From positions 10,775,580 to 10,839,579 of the forward strand of contig OY720344.1 in assembly GCA_963082975.1 (NCBI GenBank): a stretch of DNA of 64,000 nucleotides. Direction: 5' to 3'. The notes beneath the pieces were generated by a model. It had not been told where the DNA came from, did no database searches, and worked only from the letters and a program-made list of their open reading frames with translations. Below are positions 1 to 10,803 of the stretch, piece after piece (position 1 is the stretch's first letter; each line of letters begins with the position of its first letter). The position numbers and the translations under genes are program-made. The stretch is from Labia minor (lineage: Eukaryota > Arthropoda > Insecta > Dermaptera > Spongiphoridae).

Positions 1-67
1 CATAAATTAATTGTTTAAGAATAATTATTTTTTCTCCTGTAATTTTGAATTTGTAAGCACGTTCCGA

Positions 68-81
68 GCGCCATCTGGTGG
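68..81 (-). promoter_or_regulatory. CTCF-like motif match
   Basis: Read on the minus strand, this 14-mer is CCACCAGATGGCGC, which fits the core CTCF consensus CCASYAGRKGGCRS at every position. It lies in a short, more complex segment (about 55-180) of AT-rich DNA that also has a TATA-like TATTATAAG near 97 and an AATAAA at 206. That arrangement would also suit a solo LTR (promoter then polyadenylation signal), but I see no second LTR, primer-binding site or clear termini. Only the motif match is seen; binding is inference. Confidence 0.3.
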
Positions 82-181
82 GTGACCTAGGTCTTATTAT
101 AAGTATCATTCGTCACTTGTCACTGGACAATCGAACAGTGCAGTCGCTTGATAACGATTGCAGAAGTAGCAATCTAAACGT

Positions 182-1310
182 TGTGTATATTTTTGTATTT
201 TTTGAATAAATTTACAATAACAAATATCAATATGTGGTTTTATTTACAAAATTCCGTTATAAATAAAAACAGCCTCCAAAGCTTTAATAAATTAAATAAA
301 CAATTTTTTTTATATTATATATATATATTCATATCCTGTCTATTAGATGAGAGTGTCTTTTTGGGCTCGATTCCAGTGAATTCCATTCATTTATATCATT
401 TTTATAATATCATTACATATATAAATCTCATCTATCAACTAAATCTAAAAAAATAATGTTTCTATTTATAAATACTTGAAAGTATCTGTTTTTTAACTTG
501 ATTTTTTTTTTAAATAATTTTTTTCTTTCAAAAACTGATGTTTATTAAAAGATATCATAAGATAAGACATTTTTAAAGTTGCTTTTTAAATAACTTATAA
601 TACAAACCATGTATTTTTACTATTTTATAGTAGTTTTCACAATTTAGATATTACTAGTGGCAAAATCAATCAGGAAAATAAATAAATATGCCCTTTAATA
701 CTCAAGAAAATAGAATCATTATAAATATTTAGATTCCAAAAATATAAAAATGGCGAAGGCATTGTACAAGACAACAAATCAAATAATCAGGTGTCTAAAG
801 AAGCATACTTCACTCTCAGTCACCTGTGCATCTCGTTACTGACAAACGAATGACTAGTCAGTGGTAATGAAATATCCCCTCTGCCATTTATTAGTTTATG
901 CAATTCAGCTTTGTGATTTATATTATATGGTATTCTCTATTCTAAGCAGATAGCATGGTTGCATAAACAATGAACACAAGGGATATTTCAGTGCCTTTGA
1001 CAATACTTCTAAGGGTCATACTTTGGTCACGAAATCGTCTAATGTTTTGAAACAGAATAGAATATAAAAACCGATAAGATAGAATTGGAAGAGGGTCGGA
1101 AAGATATACACCCTTTGAAGAAAATATAAAAATCATCCAAAATTTGCAACTTAATGTTTATATTTAATAAATTGAATTTCAATAATATTTATTTTCTAAA
1201 TATATTTAACTATTTTAAATAGTAATAGTGTAATATATTTTCCGAAAGGTAAAATATAAAAAAAATATGTATAATAGAAAATATTTTAAGTTCTTCATTT
1301 AAAATAAATT
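182..1310. other. AT-rich noncoding stretch with one more complex block
   Basis: No supportable gene. The interval is mostly A/T tracts. Between about 760 and 1140 the base composition is more balanced and contains CAGGTG/CACCTG E-boxes (about 791 and 822) and two nuclear-receptor-like half-sites at 1013-1029. Short open frames here have low-complexity composition and no recognisable domain. Confidence 0.5.
1013..1029 (+). promoter_or_regulatory. DR5-like nuclear-receptor half-site pair
   Basis: GGGTCA (1013-1018) and TGGTCA (1024-1029) form a direct repeat with a 5-bp spacer. This is the geometry used by some dimeric nuclear receptors that read AGGTCA-type half-sites. Both half-sites deviate by one base, and a pair like this can occur by chance in 64 kb. 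Confidence 0.2.
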
Positions 1311-1732
1311 AGCTGGAGTGTCTCCACTCGACTATCTCGCATTTGAATTGGATGAAATAACATAATATATTATACTTAAATGAAATTTAATTAATTATAA
1401 ATTATAAATTAAAATTAATGAATAATATTTATTAAATCAGCGCATATTTGGCTCTTTGTTGATGGCACCACGTCACGTGCAGGCGCGTGAGATTTGCAGT
1501 ATTAAAAAATTAATTTTGGTACTTTCAGCGATTCAATCAAGCTGAAATTCTATATATAGCAGTTTTATACAATTTTTAATCATGTGAAAAATTATCAAAC
1601 ATATATCTTTATTTTTACGGTCACTTTAGAGGATTGAGCTACATTTCTCAAAAGTTGATAGAAAACTACGAATTTTGAATAATACCCATGTACCAAATTT
1701 CATCATTCTAGCTCAAACCGTTTTTGCATAGT
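1311..1732 (+). repeat. Interspersed repeat family A, copy 1
   Basis: This begins with the hairpin-like CTGGAGTGTCTCCACTCG followed by CTATCTCGC. An AT-rich spacer follows, then blocks shared with the other copies: GCGCATATTTGGCTC, GATGGCACCACGTCACGTG, a TCAATCAAGCTGAAATTC block and CTCAAACCGTTTTTGC. The copy stops after that last block and lacks the CA microsatellite and 3' arm seen in copies at 2855 and 23841, so it is 3'-truncated. No coding capacity is visible, so it is non-autonomous or a fragment of a larger element. Confidence 0.75.
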
Positions 1733-2854
1733 AAAAATGGAATAAAATAAAAATATATAAACTATTAAATTCACACGGGAATACCTACATTTCTTTCCCA
1801 TAATAGGTATCTAACAAAAGTATAATATATATATATATAGAGAAAAATATAATTTATTTCTCTAATTTACTATTTTATATTTTTTTTTCTCTCTGAATTG
1901 AATATAAAACAATTTATAATCATATAATAATCTATTGTTTAAATCAAATAAATTTTAAAATTTTAAAAGAAATTGAAATGTATAAATTAATAAATAAATT
2001 AATTAAATTAGAAAAAATTTGAAAGTTTTATTTTGTATATCAATCAAGTTAGTAAAAGTAGAAAATAAAAATCGATATTATTGAATATACTAATATCTTT
2101 TATATTTAGAGAAGAATAATTAAAAAATAAATTGTCTGTCATTGTTTTAAAGACATTTTTTGGGACAAGGAGAATATAATGTATATATATATAATATGAT
2201 TCACATTGATAAATGATGGCATTTACTAGAATATAGTCTGGTCCTTTAGTTAATTATTTTTAGCAAATGACCCACCCATTCCCCTTCATCTGAACGTTTT
2301 TTTTTTTGGACATTTATTAATTAACATGCTTATCATGACATTTATTTAGAATAGTTGACTGGGCGAATATTCGTGTGGGTTTGTCTGGATCCTTTGAATA
2401 CGAATTACATTAGAATTGATACATCAATTAATTTATTCATTTTAGATCATCTACGAACCACTGGTTTTTCACTTAGCGGTGAATATCAATGCCGCGTTTT
2501 TTTTTTTTGTATTAAATAGGTGCTTCCTTATTATCAATCGTTTCGGTGCGATCTCCCAGGAGACAACAAATCGCTCAGGGACTAAAACATTCCCACTCGA
2601 GTTGTTAAAGCTTTTCATGCAAACAATCCTCCACTGACTTGTAACCACTTTATTTTAAATAAATTCGTTATCAAACAAGATAATCCAATTTTTTTTTTTT
2701 TTAAATATTTTCATGTTTTATATAAATGACTCAATCATCTACTGAAAATAAAAATTAATTGATAAAATTGATTTTAATTTAGATAAGATTCCAAGTCTTT
2801 AAAGTTTGAAAATCTACATATATATGGCAATTTGCTTTTTTTAAAAAAAAAAAT
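1733..2854. other. AT-rich intergenic DNA between two family A repeats
   Basis: No gene is seen. Most of it is A/T tracts and short TA repeats. A more complex block at about 2340-2645 (for example around the GCGATCTCCCAGGAGAC at 2549) has no recognisable feature and could be conserved noncoding DNA or an old repeat. Confidence 0.45.
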
Positions 2855-3261
2855 CTGGAGTGTCTCCACTCGACTAACTCGCAAATTTGAATTGGATTAA
2901 ATAACATAATATATTATATTTAAATTAAAATTAATTAATTATAAATTATAAATTAAAATTAATAAATAATATTTATTAAACCAGCGCATGTTTGGCTCTG
3001 TTGATGACACCACGTTACGTGTTGGTGCGTGAGATTTGTAGTGTTAAAAAATTAATTCTAGCACTTTCAGCGATTCAATCAAGCTGAAATTCTATATATA
3101 GCAGTTTTATACAATTATTAATCATGTGAAAAATTATCAAACATATATCTTTATTTTTACGGTCACTTTAGAGGAAAAAAATCAAAAACTACGAATTTTG
3201 ATTAAAGCCCATGTACCAAATTTCATCATTCTAGCTCAAACCGTTTTTGCGTAATCTTGGT

Positions 3262-3307
<46 letters not shown>

Positions 3308-3408
3308 TTTTTCTCAACCTTATTCAGGAACCTTTAAAACGTATAAAAACATCAAAATCTCAACATCGAAAATTTTCGTGATCGCAATACTATCTCTTAC
3401 GTGATAGT
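2855..3408 (+). repeat. Interspersed repeat family A, copy 2
   Basis: The same order of blocks as copy 1: CTGGAGTGTCTCCACTCG start, CCAGCGCATG, a CACGTTACGTG-type block, TCAATCAAGCTGAAATTC and CTCAAACCGTTTTTGCG. A (CA)n microsatellite (about 3270-3303) and a 3' arm ending GTGATAGT follow. It lies only about 1.1 kb from copy 1 in the same orientation, so the intervening 1.1 kb could recombine out as a unit. Confidence 0.75.
3270..3304 (+). repeat. (CA)n microsatellite inside family A
   Basis: An uninterrupted run of CA dinucleotides at the same internal place where the family A copies at 24285 and 38735 carry shorter CA or CACAGAGAG tracts. This suggests the repeat carries a seed microsatellite that expands independently in each copy. 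Confidence 0.85.
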
Positions 3409-5040
3409 AATAATGAAAGCTCAAAAAAAAAAAAATTTTTCAACATAATTTTATAATTTCACGTTCTTTGTGTTCAAAAAAATGATAATTTATTTTTGAA
3501 ATTAATCTTGGATAAGATTAGATTAAAAATAAAAAAAAATGAAAGAAAGATAATATTATATTTATGGAAACTTTTAATTTCAATATTTCATTGATTTCTA
3601 TGGTAACAAAATATAAAAATAAAATATTGAGACATCAATCACAGGTAATGATGCAGATTGTTTTAATACGAGTATAAATGAAATTTGATATCGATATAGA
3701 ATACATATGGCGGATAAAATATAATTCAGGACCATTAAATATCAGATATTAAATAAATAATATACTTAACATATAAATAATTTATTAAAAAAAAAAAAAA
3801 AATAAAAATAAAGATGATACAATGATGAAATATTATATCTTAAAAAATAATATATAATTGGATTAGAATTTGTTTGTTTTTTTAAATATTAATTTTTCTA
3901 TCTATTAATTTGTATCGAAATATAATTGATTTTTTTTTTTGGGGGGGGAAGGGTGAATTTAAGAGAGATATTTTGTAGTGATAAGTTTTCACGTCCTTCC
4001 CCCCCCCATTCCACTCCCCAAATGGATGACGCAAATGAAAAAGAGATGAAAAGTTGTGGAGCCGACATTTGAGACTAAAAGAGGAGTTAGTGACATTAAC
4101 TCTTCTAATGAAAAGAATTCAATTTCTCTGACATTCATGACCGTGAAATGTTTTATAACGTTTAAGGATGTGTGTGTGTATCTGTCATGGTTTCTGAATG
4201 GCCATGGATGCGAAACACTTCATCTTACAACATTCCCCTCCTTTAACCACCCCTCCCCTCACCAACAACCCAATATTCATTACTAGATTCATTATACCAA
4301 ACATGATTACATTCTATTAATTAAACCATTATTCATTTATTTTTATAATTCCTTTTAGATTTTAATTTCTAACATATTTTATCAGTTTTTCATCTGTAAC
4401 TTTGAACGTTCAATCAATTCTTTGTCAAATTTTAATCCTAATCATTGATATATAATGAAATTTTATTTTTTTTCTCTCGTTTGTTATGTTCTATAGAATA
4501 AAATATAAGAAGACGGAAGAGAGGGAAATCGCAAACCGGAAATAGCAGATAAATACATTAGAGATATAAATGACGCATGTCAAATAAATAGTTTATATAT
4601 ATATATATGAAAATTAATATATGTCAAATAATAAAATAAAATATATTTTTGGTAAAAATTACTAAGAAAAATTAAAATATTATTAATTTCAATAAAATTA
4701 TTATTTATAAGCAATATTTTAGAAATAAAAAAAAGATATTTTATTTTATTTTCTTATCATTATTTTATATTTTATGATTTTTTTGAATAATACTTACAAA
4801 GTGGTCTCGATATATGTATATATTATTTTTATTTGTGAGCTTTCGAGGTGAAGGGTGACGTTTCGAGTTTATCCCCTCCTATTCAAATCTCCAGGGTGAA
4901 AACTCTTGAGAAAACAAATAAAATGCCGAAAAATCCACTTGAGACACTAGTGCTTGAAGAAATATTTTAATGTGTATGTATATGTATCTAAGTCACTCAG
5001 TCACTAAGTATTATAAGTGGCTGAATAGAAGTATATGTAG
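3409..5040. other. AT-rich intergenic DNA
   Basis: No supportable gene. Short open frames (for example 4056-4286 on the plus strand) give compositionally biased peptides without domains. It contains homopolymer runs, a G-run and C-run pair near 3942 and 4001, and a TA microsatellite at about 4598-4608. A slightly more complex block lies at 4835-4920. Confidence 0.45.
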
Positions 5041-5165
5041 AAGCAGTGAAGATAGTTGTCGGGTGACGTAGCGCCGCGGGCTGCGCGCGCATTCACGAGA
5101 AACCAAATGTAAACAGACTCACATGGACTGACACACCGCATGCTGACTGCTCATTTGACACAAGC
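5041..5165. other. Short CpG-rich island
   Basis: In a setting of more than 75% A/T, this segment holds GGGTGACGTAGCGCCGCGGG, a GCGCGCGC run and a forkhead-type TGTAAACA. The CRE-like TGACGTA and clustered CpGs are seen directly. A promoter or enhancer role is inference; no adjoining coding exon is recognised. Confidence 0.35.
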
Positions 5166-6270
5166 AAAGTATACTGACATAATCTATTTGTTTATGTGAT
5201 ATATAATAAAATAAAATATTTAGGATTTATAGGTGATTAATAAGAAATATTACACAAATATACTCGTATCAATATAAAAAAATATACACCTCAAGGTGCA
5301 AAATGATCTCCATTTACAATAATTCTTCACTTTCACCTTCATCCCGATTTCTTTATCTGCCCACTGAACGTTTCCCAATTGGTTTTCCTTTAAACAATCT
5401 CACCAATCTTTACTCACCCCTTGTATTTATGAATATTTAATAGTTATAAAAGACTAAAGTAAATAAAACTGACATTTATTATGATAATACGTATAATAAG
5501 TATAGTACTAAACAACTTTAACAACTGTAAAATTTGAAATTTTATATAGGTATGATTTTAATTTAACTTAGGAGGTGAATTAATATTGTGTGTAACTTTT
5601 AAAAACAATTCTCTAAAAATGACGGATTAAAGGAATTTTTTTTTTTTTTTTTATTTTGGTTAAAATACTTTACTAGGATTTTAATGATTATGTTTATTAA
5701 TATAGATCAACAAATGTAAAAAAAAAATTATTTCAGGAGGAGATTAGTTTCAAATTTGGACTTTTGTCTATTTGCTCGATTTTTAATAATTTATAAGTTT
5801 TTTAATATTTTTCAATGGTTCAAAAAATCCAAACACAAAAAAGTGAAAAAAATAAAATTAAAATATTATTTTATAATAGTTCTTAGTAATTGAAACTTTT
5901 TTTTTATTTACTTGTAAAAAAATAGAAAAGTGTAAATGTCTCTATTTTGATAGCAAGCTCCTCATTTCTAATAAAGACAGAGGCATAAAGCCAATTTGTG
6001 AATGCTGTGATTCCCTAATGACACATTTTGATTTCAAAAATTTATAATTGCTACAATAAATGAATCTTTGAAATTGATATAAATAATAAATGAATAGATA
6101 TTAGTTTTAAATCTAGAGATGCAAGATGCAACTCCTCCATCATAAAGTAGTATCATGGTTAGTATATTTACAAGACAAGAAAAGTGTGGCATGATCCGGA
6201 AAATAGAAAAAAAAAATGAAATTAAATTGAATGGGAAACAACTTCCAGAAATAACCTGAGTTCTATAAAT
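5166..6270. other. AT-rich intergenic DNA
   Basis: Mostly A/T tracts and poly-T runs (5638-5652). I see no gene, repeat family member or structured motif here. Confidence 0.45.
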
Positions 6271-6375
6271 GCTTATGGACCACTTGGGCGGGCGTCGACT
6301 CCGAGGAGGGCGTTCTTCGACCCAGGGGCCGACGACTTCACCCGCGCGCCAAGGGGTATACTCGTTCAAAAAACA
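6270..6375 (-). other. Isolated GC-rich segment, candidate coding exon
   Basis: About 100 bp of GC-rich sequence with many CpGs lies in very AT-rich DNA. On the minus strand it is open and encodes a peptide including EYTPWRAGEVVGPWVEE followed by an Arg/Pro-rich stretch. The full open frame (6034-6399) becomes A/T-driven and low complexity on the 3' side, which would fit a short exon or a captured coding fragment. I do not recognise the peptide and cannot define splice sites. It could instead be a GC-rich repeat or CpG island. Confidence 0.3.
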
Positions 6376-6920
6376 GCCGACTCTTTCACACCAAATCATA
6401 ACAATAACACTAAATATTTAATCAAATATTTCAAAGCTTTTTATCTTATTTTATTTTTATATACATGATAAAAGAATATGTTAGAAATATTTTTTAAAGT
6501 ATCATATATATATATATATTATATATGCAAATAAAAAGATATATTTAATCATTACCTAAAAAGATATATATATATATATATATAAATTATATTTATAGCT
6601 TCTTTTAACCTTAGTATATATAGTTTAGGATAGAGGGCTTATTAAGTATTTATTAAGTATTAATGTAAGATAAGCAGTTAGTTTAATTTTGATTGTGTAT
6701 ATAATATTCTATAAATAACGTGTAATTTAATTATTCTTTTAGGTATGTATTATTTAAATGTGTAAATATTCTAATAATTGTATAATAATTGTAAATATTC
6801 TTTTAGAATTAATAAAATCACAACAAAACCGAAGAAACCTTTCTCTCATTGAAAGCCACCTTACATATATATATATATATATATGTATGTGTTTTTTTCA
6901 CATTAACTAAGATTTTAAAG
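6376..6920. other. AT-rich DNA with TA microsatellites
   Basis: Contains several (TA)n tracts (about 6508-6521, 6567-6583, 6865-6884). No gene is seen. Confidence 0.6.
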
Positions 6921-7175
6921 CAAGGACAACCCCTATCAAGTCGGTTATATCAATGAGGTGTCCTATGAGCAGTAGAACGGGTCCACTCAACCTTTATCTT
7001 GATTTTCTTGATCGGAGGCGCTATCAAGTAGCTTTTCCCCAATGTTGTTCCCGGAGGCTGGGTTGACTCCGTCCCATAGACCCCAGCTAGGGAAATTCCC
7101 TTGCCAGGCCCGGGACTTGAACTCGGGACCATGTGAATGTGAGACAGGTTCGCTACCCGCACACCCAATGGCGCC
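6921..7175 (-). repeat. tRNA-derived SINE, copy 1
   Basis: On the minus strand the element starts GGCGCCATTGGGTGTG and has an A-box-like TAGCGAACCTG and a B-box-like GAGTTCAAGTCC, the internal promoter arrangement of tRNA-derived SINEs transcribed by RNA polymerase III. A tRNA-unrelated body of about 180 bp follows. Copies at 45187 and 53175 match over nearly the whole length. The B box here has an A where the others have a G. Open frames across it are by-products of its GC-richer composition. Confidence 0.8.
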
Positions 7176-8480
7176 TTTAAATTTTATTAAACATTTGTAT
7201 AATTTAATTTGATCATTTATGTTATTATATATCTTTTTATTATTCCCAAAAATAAATTTAATAAATAAAAATGATTAAGATGATCGGGATATTAAGCTAA
7301 GCTGTATAATAGAAAAAGAAAAGAAAGAATATTTAGAAGAAAACCAAGTGGAAAACAATCAGTGAATTGGTCAAGAATATTGTAGGAAATAATAATAAAA
7401 TCACCTCTTGATTGTTGTGACTTCTACTATGGATGAAGAATATCTTCTAATTTGATAAAACAGAAGCAATTATTAGACATGCATCTATTAAATTTTTTAA
7501 AAAACATTTCTATGATTGAATTAATATCATTAAGTTTTTGTAGAATAGTAATTATAATTAAAAAATTTTACCGGTAATGTAAAAATAAATGAACATTATT
7601 TCTATTAATTATTCCATATTAAATGAATATATAGAGTATAAAAAATAAAGAGAGCACATTACAATTATCATCTGTCATATGTCTTTTGTAAAATATATAT
7701 TCACTCATAAATGAAAAAAATTACTTTATATAAATTCAAAAATCAAATTAGTTGTTTAAATTTTATTACAAAGAATCAATCAAATATAAATTATATATTG
7801 TATATAATTTTAGATTGGCGAATCATGTGATTGAAAGACAAGCAAAAAACTAAGTTGGCTATGGGGAGAAGGCTAGAAGAGGTGACTGAAGACAGAGAGG
7901 TTCAGGTTAGAGGAATGTGTTTGCTGTAGCTAATGATTTTCGAGTCCCTTAACACCACGTAGATAGAAACGTTTCTTTTGAGGGAAGAGGTTACTGAAAA
8001 ATTAATAAATGAGAAAACCCCATGGAAAAAACAAATAAACCAATTAATTTAAATTAATTAATATTATAAAAGAATATGTTAATTTATGTATAGTTTTATA
8101 TAACGTTAATAAAGTTAGTGTTTTAGTTTTATAAAATATCTCAAGTCTCTACTATAAAATTATTTATTAAATCAATGATAATACATACATCTATATTAAG
8201 AAATATTATGTCCCATTAAAATATATCCAATAAAATATATAATCAATCTGCCGATTAAATTAAAAAATAAATAAGAACACAAAAAAGAAATGAAGGTTTA
8301 ATATAATATAAATCAAAATCTATTACATACAGACCTTCAACCAAATACTACGTTCATCTCTTTCTTCAAATTTTGGAGTCAAAATTTCAAATTCAGTTCA
8401 AATCTTGAGAAAATCCCATTTTGATTATATAATATTTTCAGAAACACTAAAAATAAAAAAAAAATAAAAAAACTTTTTAG
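7176..8480. other. AT-rich intergenic DNA
   Basis: No gene is seen. A slightly more complex patch at 7815-7985 includes GAGGTGACTGAAGACAGAG and has no recognisable identity. Confidence 0.45.
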
Positions 8481-8880
8481 AAACACGCTTCTATATAAAT
8501 GCACTAAAAAGGAGAAAAAAATTTTACCACACACTCCACGATTTTCTTACAATTAAATTATCTAAAAAATGAAGTTTGGGCGCCAAACATGTAAGGAAAG
8601 GAAAAGAATACAAAGGAAATTTCATTGTATATGAACAAAGCTTTCTGTTTTTTTTTTTTCCTTTTCCACTATACTTGATAACACTGTCTATTTGAAGTAG
8701 AATTTGTGTTTTTCCCTGCATGTTTGGCGCCCACGCTTTTATTTTTTTAGATATGATTATTTGTAAGGATATTGGGGTGTGTGGACAAAATAATTTCTTC
8801 TTTATAGTGAATTTAAATAAAAGCGTGTTTTTAAAAAAAAATTTTATATTTGTTTTATTTCCTAATTTTTAGTCTTGACA
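8481..8880. repeat. Long-inverted-repeat MITE, copy 1
   Basis: The left arm runs from AACACGCTTCTATATAAATG through GGGCGCCAAACATG. The right arm returns as CATGTTTGGCGCCC ... AAAAGCGTGTTT, so most of about 350 bp can fold into one hairpin with a loop of roughly 130 bp. The copy at 36981-37350 has the same arms and loop and shares a downstream TAATTTTTAGTCTTGACA. There is no transposase; the open frames on the minus strand in both copies are by-products. Its superfamily is unknown. Confidence 0.75.
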
Positions 8881-8926
8881 AAAATTTAGGCGGTCACGGG
8901 CCGTATTGCTTGCTCAGCGAGTTGGT

Positions 8927-8942
8927 GGCCCTGAAAAGGGCC
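8927..8942 (-). promoter_or_regulatory. Orphan histone-type 3' stem-loop
   Basis: On the minus strand the sequence is GGCCCTTTTCAGGGCC, an exact fit to the metazoan histone mRNA 3' processing stem-loop GGYYCTTTTCAGRRCC, followed by ACCA as in real histone genes. I find no histone coding sequence upstream (higher coordinates) and no purine-rich downstream element. It is either a leftover of a decayed histone gene or an independent hairpin. Confidence 0.45.
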
Positions 8943-9000
8943 GTATGGTGGAGTCGGTAGAGCAATACTGAGGTCACCTAAGACCTGGGATGAACCTGAA
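8943..9000 (+). other. Degenerate tRNA-like segment
   Basis: GAGTCGGTAGAGCA resembles the D-arm and A box of a tRNA (GCTCAGTCGGTAGAGCA is typical). About 30 bases later GGGATGAACCTG is a poor match to the T-arm B box. No acceptor stem can be paired. Best read as a decayed tRNA-related repeat next to the histone-type stem-loop. Confidence 0.25.
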
Positions 9001-9009
9001 TATTATATT

Positions 9010-9551
9010 GTCATCGGAGTTATATACAAAATTTCAACTCATTCGAACATTGGGAAGTGGGTCAAATTTATCTTGCAAGATTTGTCGACATGACTCTGTC
9101 CTTAAATAAGTTTTTTACAAGAGTATATTAGAAAAAAGATGAAAGCTAACACGGATCAATTGAAAATTTCTGAAAACGTTTTTAATTTTGTTATAATGTG
9201 AAAAAAATTGCTTTTAGATATGTATAATATTATAATTGAATTGAATTGTCCAGATTATGTTAATCTGTTTCCTTTTTGTGTCGACTTTTCTACTTTTTTA
9301 TTAATTTTTATTTCTTCATTACTTGATAAACTGTCAGAATGTTTATTTTTTGTTTTTTGTAATTTTATGAATTATTTCTATTATGGTTTTGAAAAATGCC
9401 TCCTAATAATTATAAAAGAACCTGATCTTGGTTTTTTACATCAGATCGACTTTAAATACGTAAAACCTATGTATAATTAGATAAAGTTTCTTCCAATAAA
9501 AGTTTGTGTTTTTTTTATATAATTTTATTTGTTTTTTTAATATAACATTTA

Positions 9552-9588
<37 letters not shown>

Positions 9589-9845
9589 AATTTTATTTAT
9601 TTTAATAAAATTATAGTCAAATCTTTAGAAATTTAATTTTTTTTAAATTTTTATTTATGATTTCGAATTTTAAGCCGCAAATCGTATTATTTTATATTAT
9701 TTTTATCATCTTTAACTCTTAAGTTGATTTACAAACACAATGTTATAATAAATAGTAGGTATATCATAGATATTGTAAAAAAAATTGACAATAGATCAGT
9801 TAGAGTTAAAAAAAGAAACCACTTTAAGCAGCGTGTTTTTACTCG

Positions 9846-9877
<32 letters not shown>

Positions 9878-10320
9878 ACCAACATTATACACTTTGAATA
9901 AAATTTATTCATGAAATAATTTCTGAAACAATTGTTGAAATTCTCATACATTCTTTTGTTAAGTAGAATTTACTTCATATGTTATATTAGTGATTATTTT
10001 AAATTAAGTGTCTGGTACATTGTTAAACTTTATTTATGCATGATTCTGTATGAATTCAAGCGATAGTTAGAAAGTTTTAAGTCAGTGTGAAAGCTGCAAA
10101 GAAATAGATAAACAAAAACAGCTGCTAGACTTTTAGATTTAAAAACATTGAACACAAAATCTTCATATTAATTTATTTAAATCATATTATAATAATAAAT
10201 TACTGACTTTTGGATTAAAAATTGTTATATTAACAATATCAGATTTATACAGAAAATAAATATTCTTTGTTTTTCAATATACATTGTACCTACTGTTAAA
10301 AGAGAGGGAGGGAGAGTGTA
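9010..10320. other. AT-rich intergenic DNA with TA microsatellites
   Basis: No gene is supported. An open frame at 9208-9480 on the plus strand encodes a Phe/Leu/Ile-rich peptide expected from A/T-rich sequence. (TA)n tracts lie at about 9556-9585 and 9847-9872. Confidence 0.5.
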
Positions 10321-10669
10321 CGAGGTCTGTTCAAAAGAAAAGGTGAATTTCGAATTTTCACGGACTGTGTACATTCGATTAGAGAATTTTTTTTGTCATA
10401 TTGGTACACATATGTTTCTCATATATTGACATTATCAGACATTTTGGTTTACTAGTTTGTTTTTGACAACTGAAAAAGTTAGTCGCTTTTTTGTGTGTTC
10501 TTCGATTTTTTAAAGTATCTGTATTAAATTTTGAGTTAAAAATATGCTCCAACGCACTTAACCCTTTGGGTACTGAATTATTTAAAGAGTATCATGCATC
10601 TGAAACGTATTTAATTTGTTGCTATCTGAATGATGTATGATAATGCAATATTTTGTATGTAACAAATTG

Positions 10670-10675
10670 TTTATT
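10670..10675 (-). terminator. Candidate polyadenylation signal of the transposase
   Basis: AATAAA on the minus strand, between the transposase stop codon and the element end. In an A/T-rich context such hexamers are common, so the assignment depends on its position. Confidence 0.4.
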
Positions 10676-10803
10676 TTAATTTAATACATAGTTTAAATAA
10701 TATAAGTTTATAATAATTACAGAATAATAATGATAAATAAATCAAACAAAAATAATAACAAGTAGTTTTCAACTAACAACTAAATATATCAAAAAGAAAA
10801 TTA

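Noticed and set aside
1311..1332. Helitron 3' end at the head of repeat family A (reverse strand, hairpin then CTAA)
   Set aside because: Only copy 1 reads CTAA; copies 2 and 3 read differently right after CCAG, so the boundary rule fails.
6950..7168. 72-codon minus-strand open frame
   Set aside because: It lies wholly in the tRNA-derived SINE and recurs in the 53264-53446 copy with indels; not a gene.
8524..8721. Similar open frames at 8524-8721 and 37002-37229 (minus)
   Set aside because: Their similarity comes from both lying in copies of the same long-inverted-repeat MITE; frames differ by indels.
8943..9000. Functional tRNA gene
   Set aside because: D-arm resemblance only; no acceptor stem, poor B box, no closed anticodon stem.
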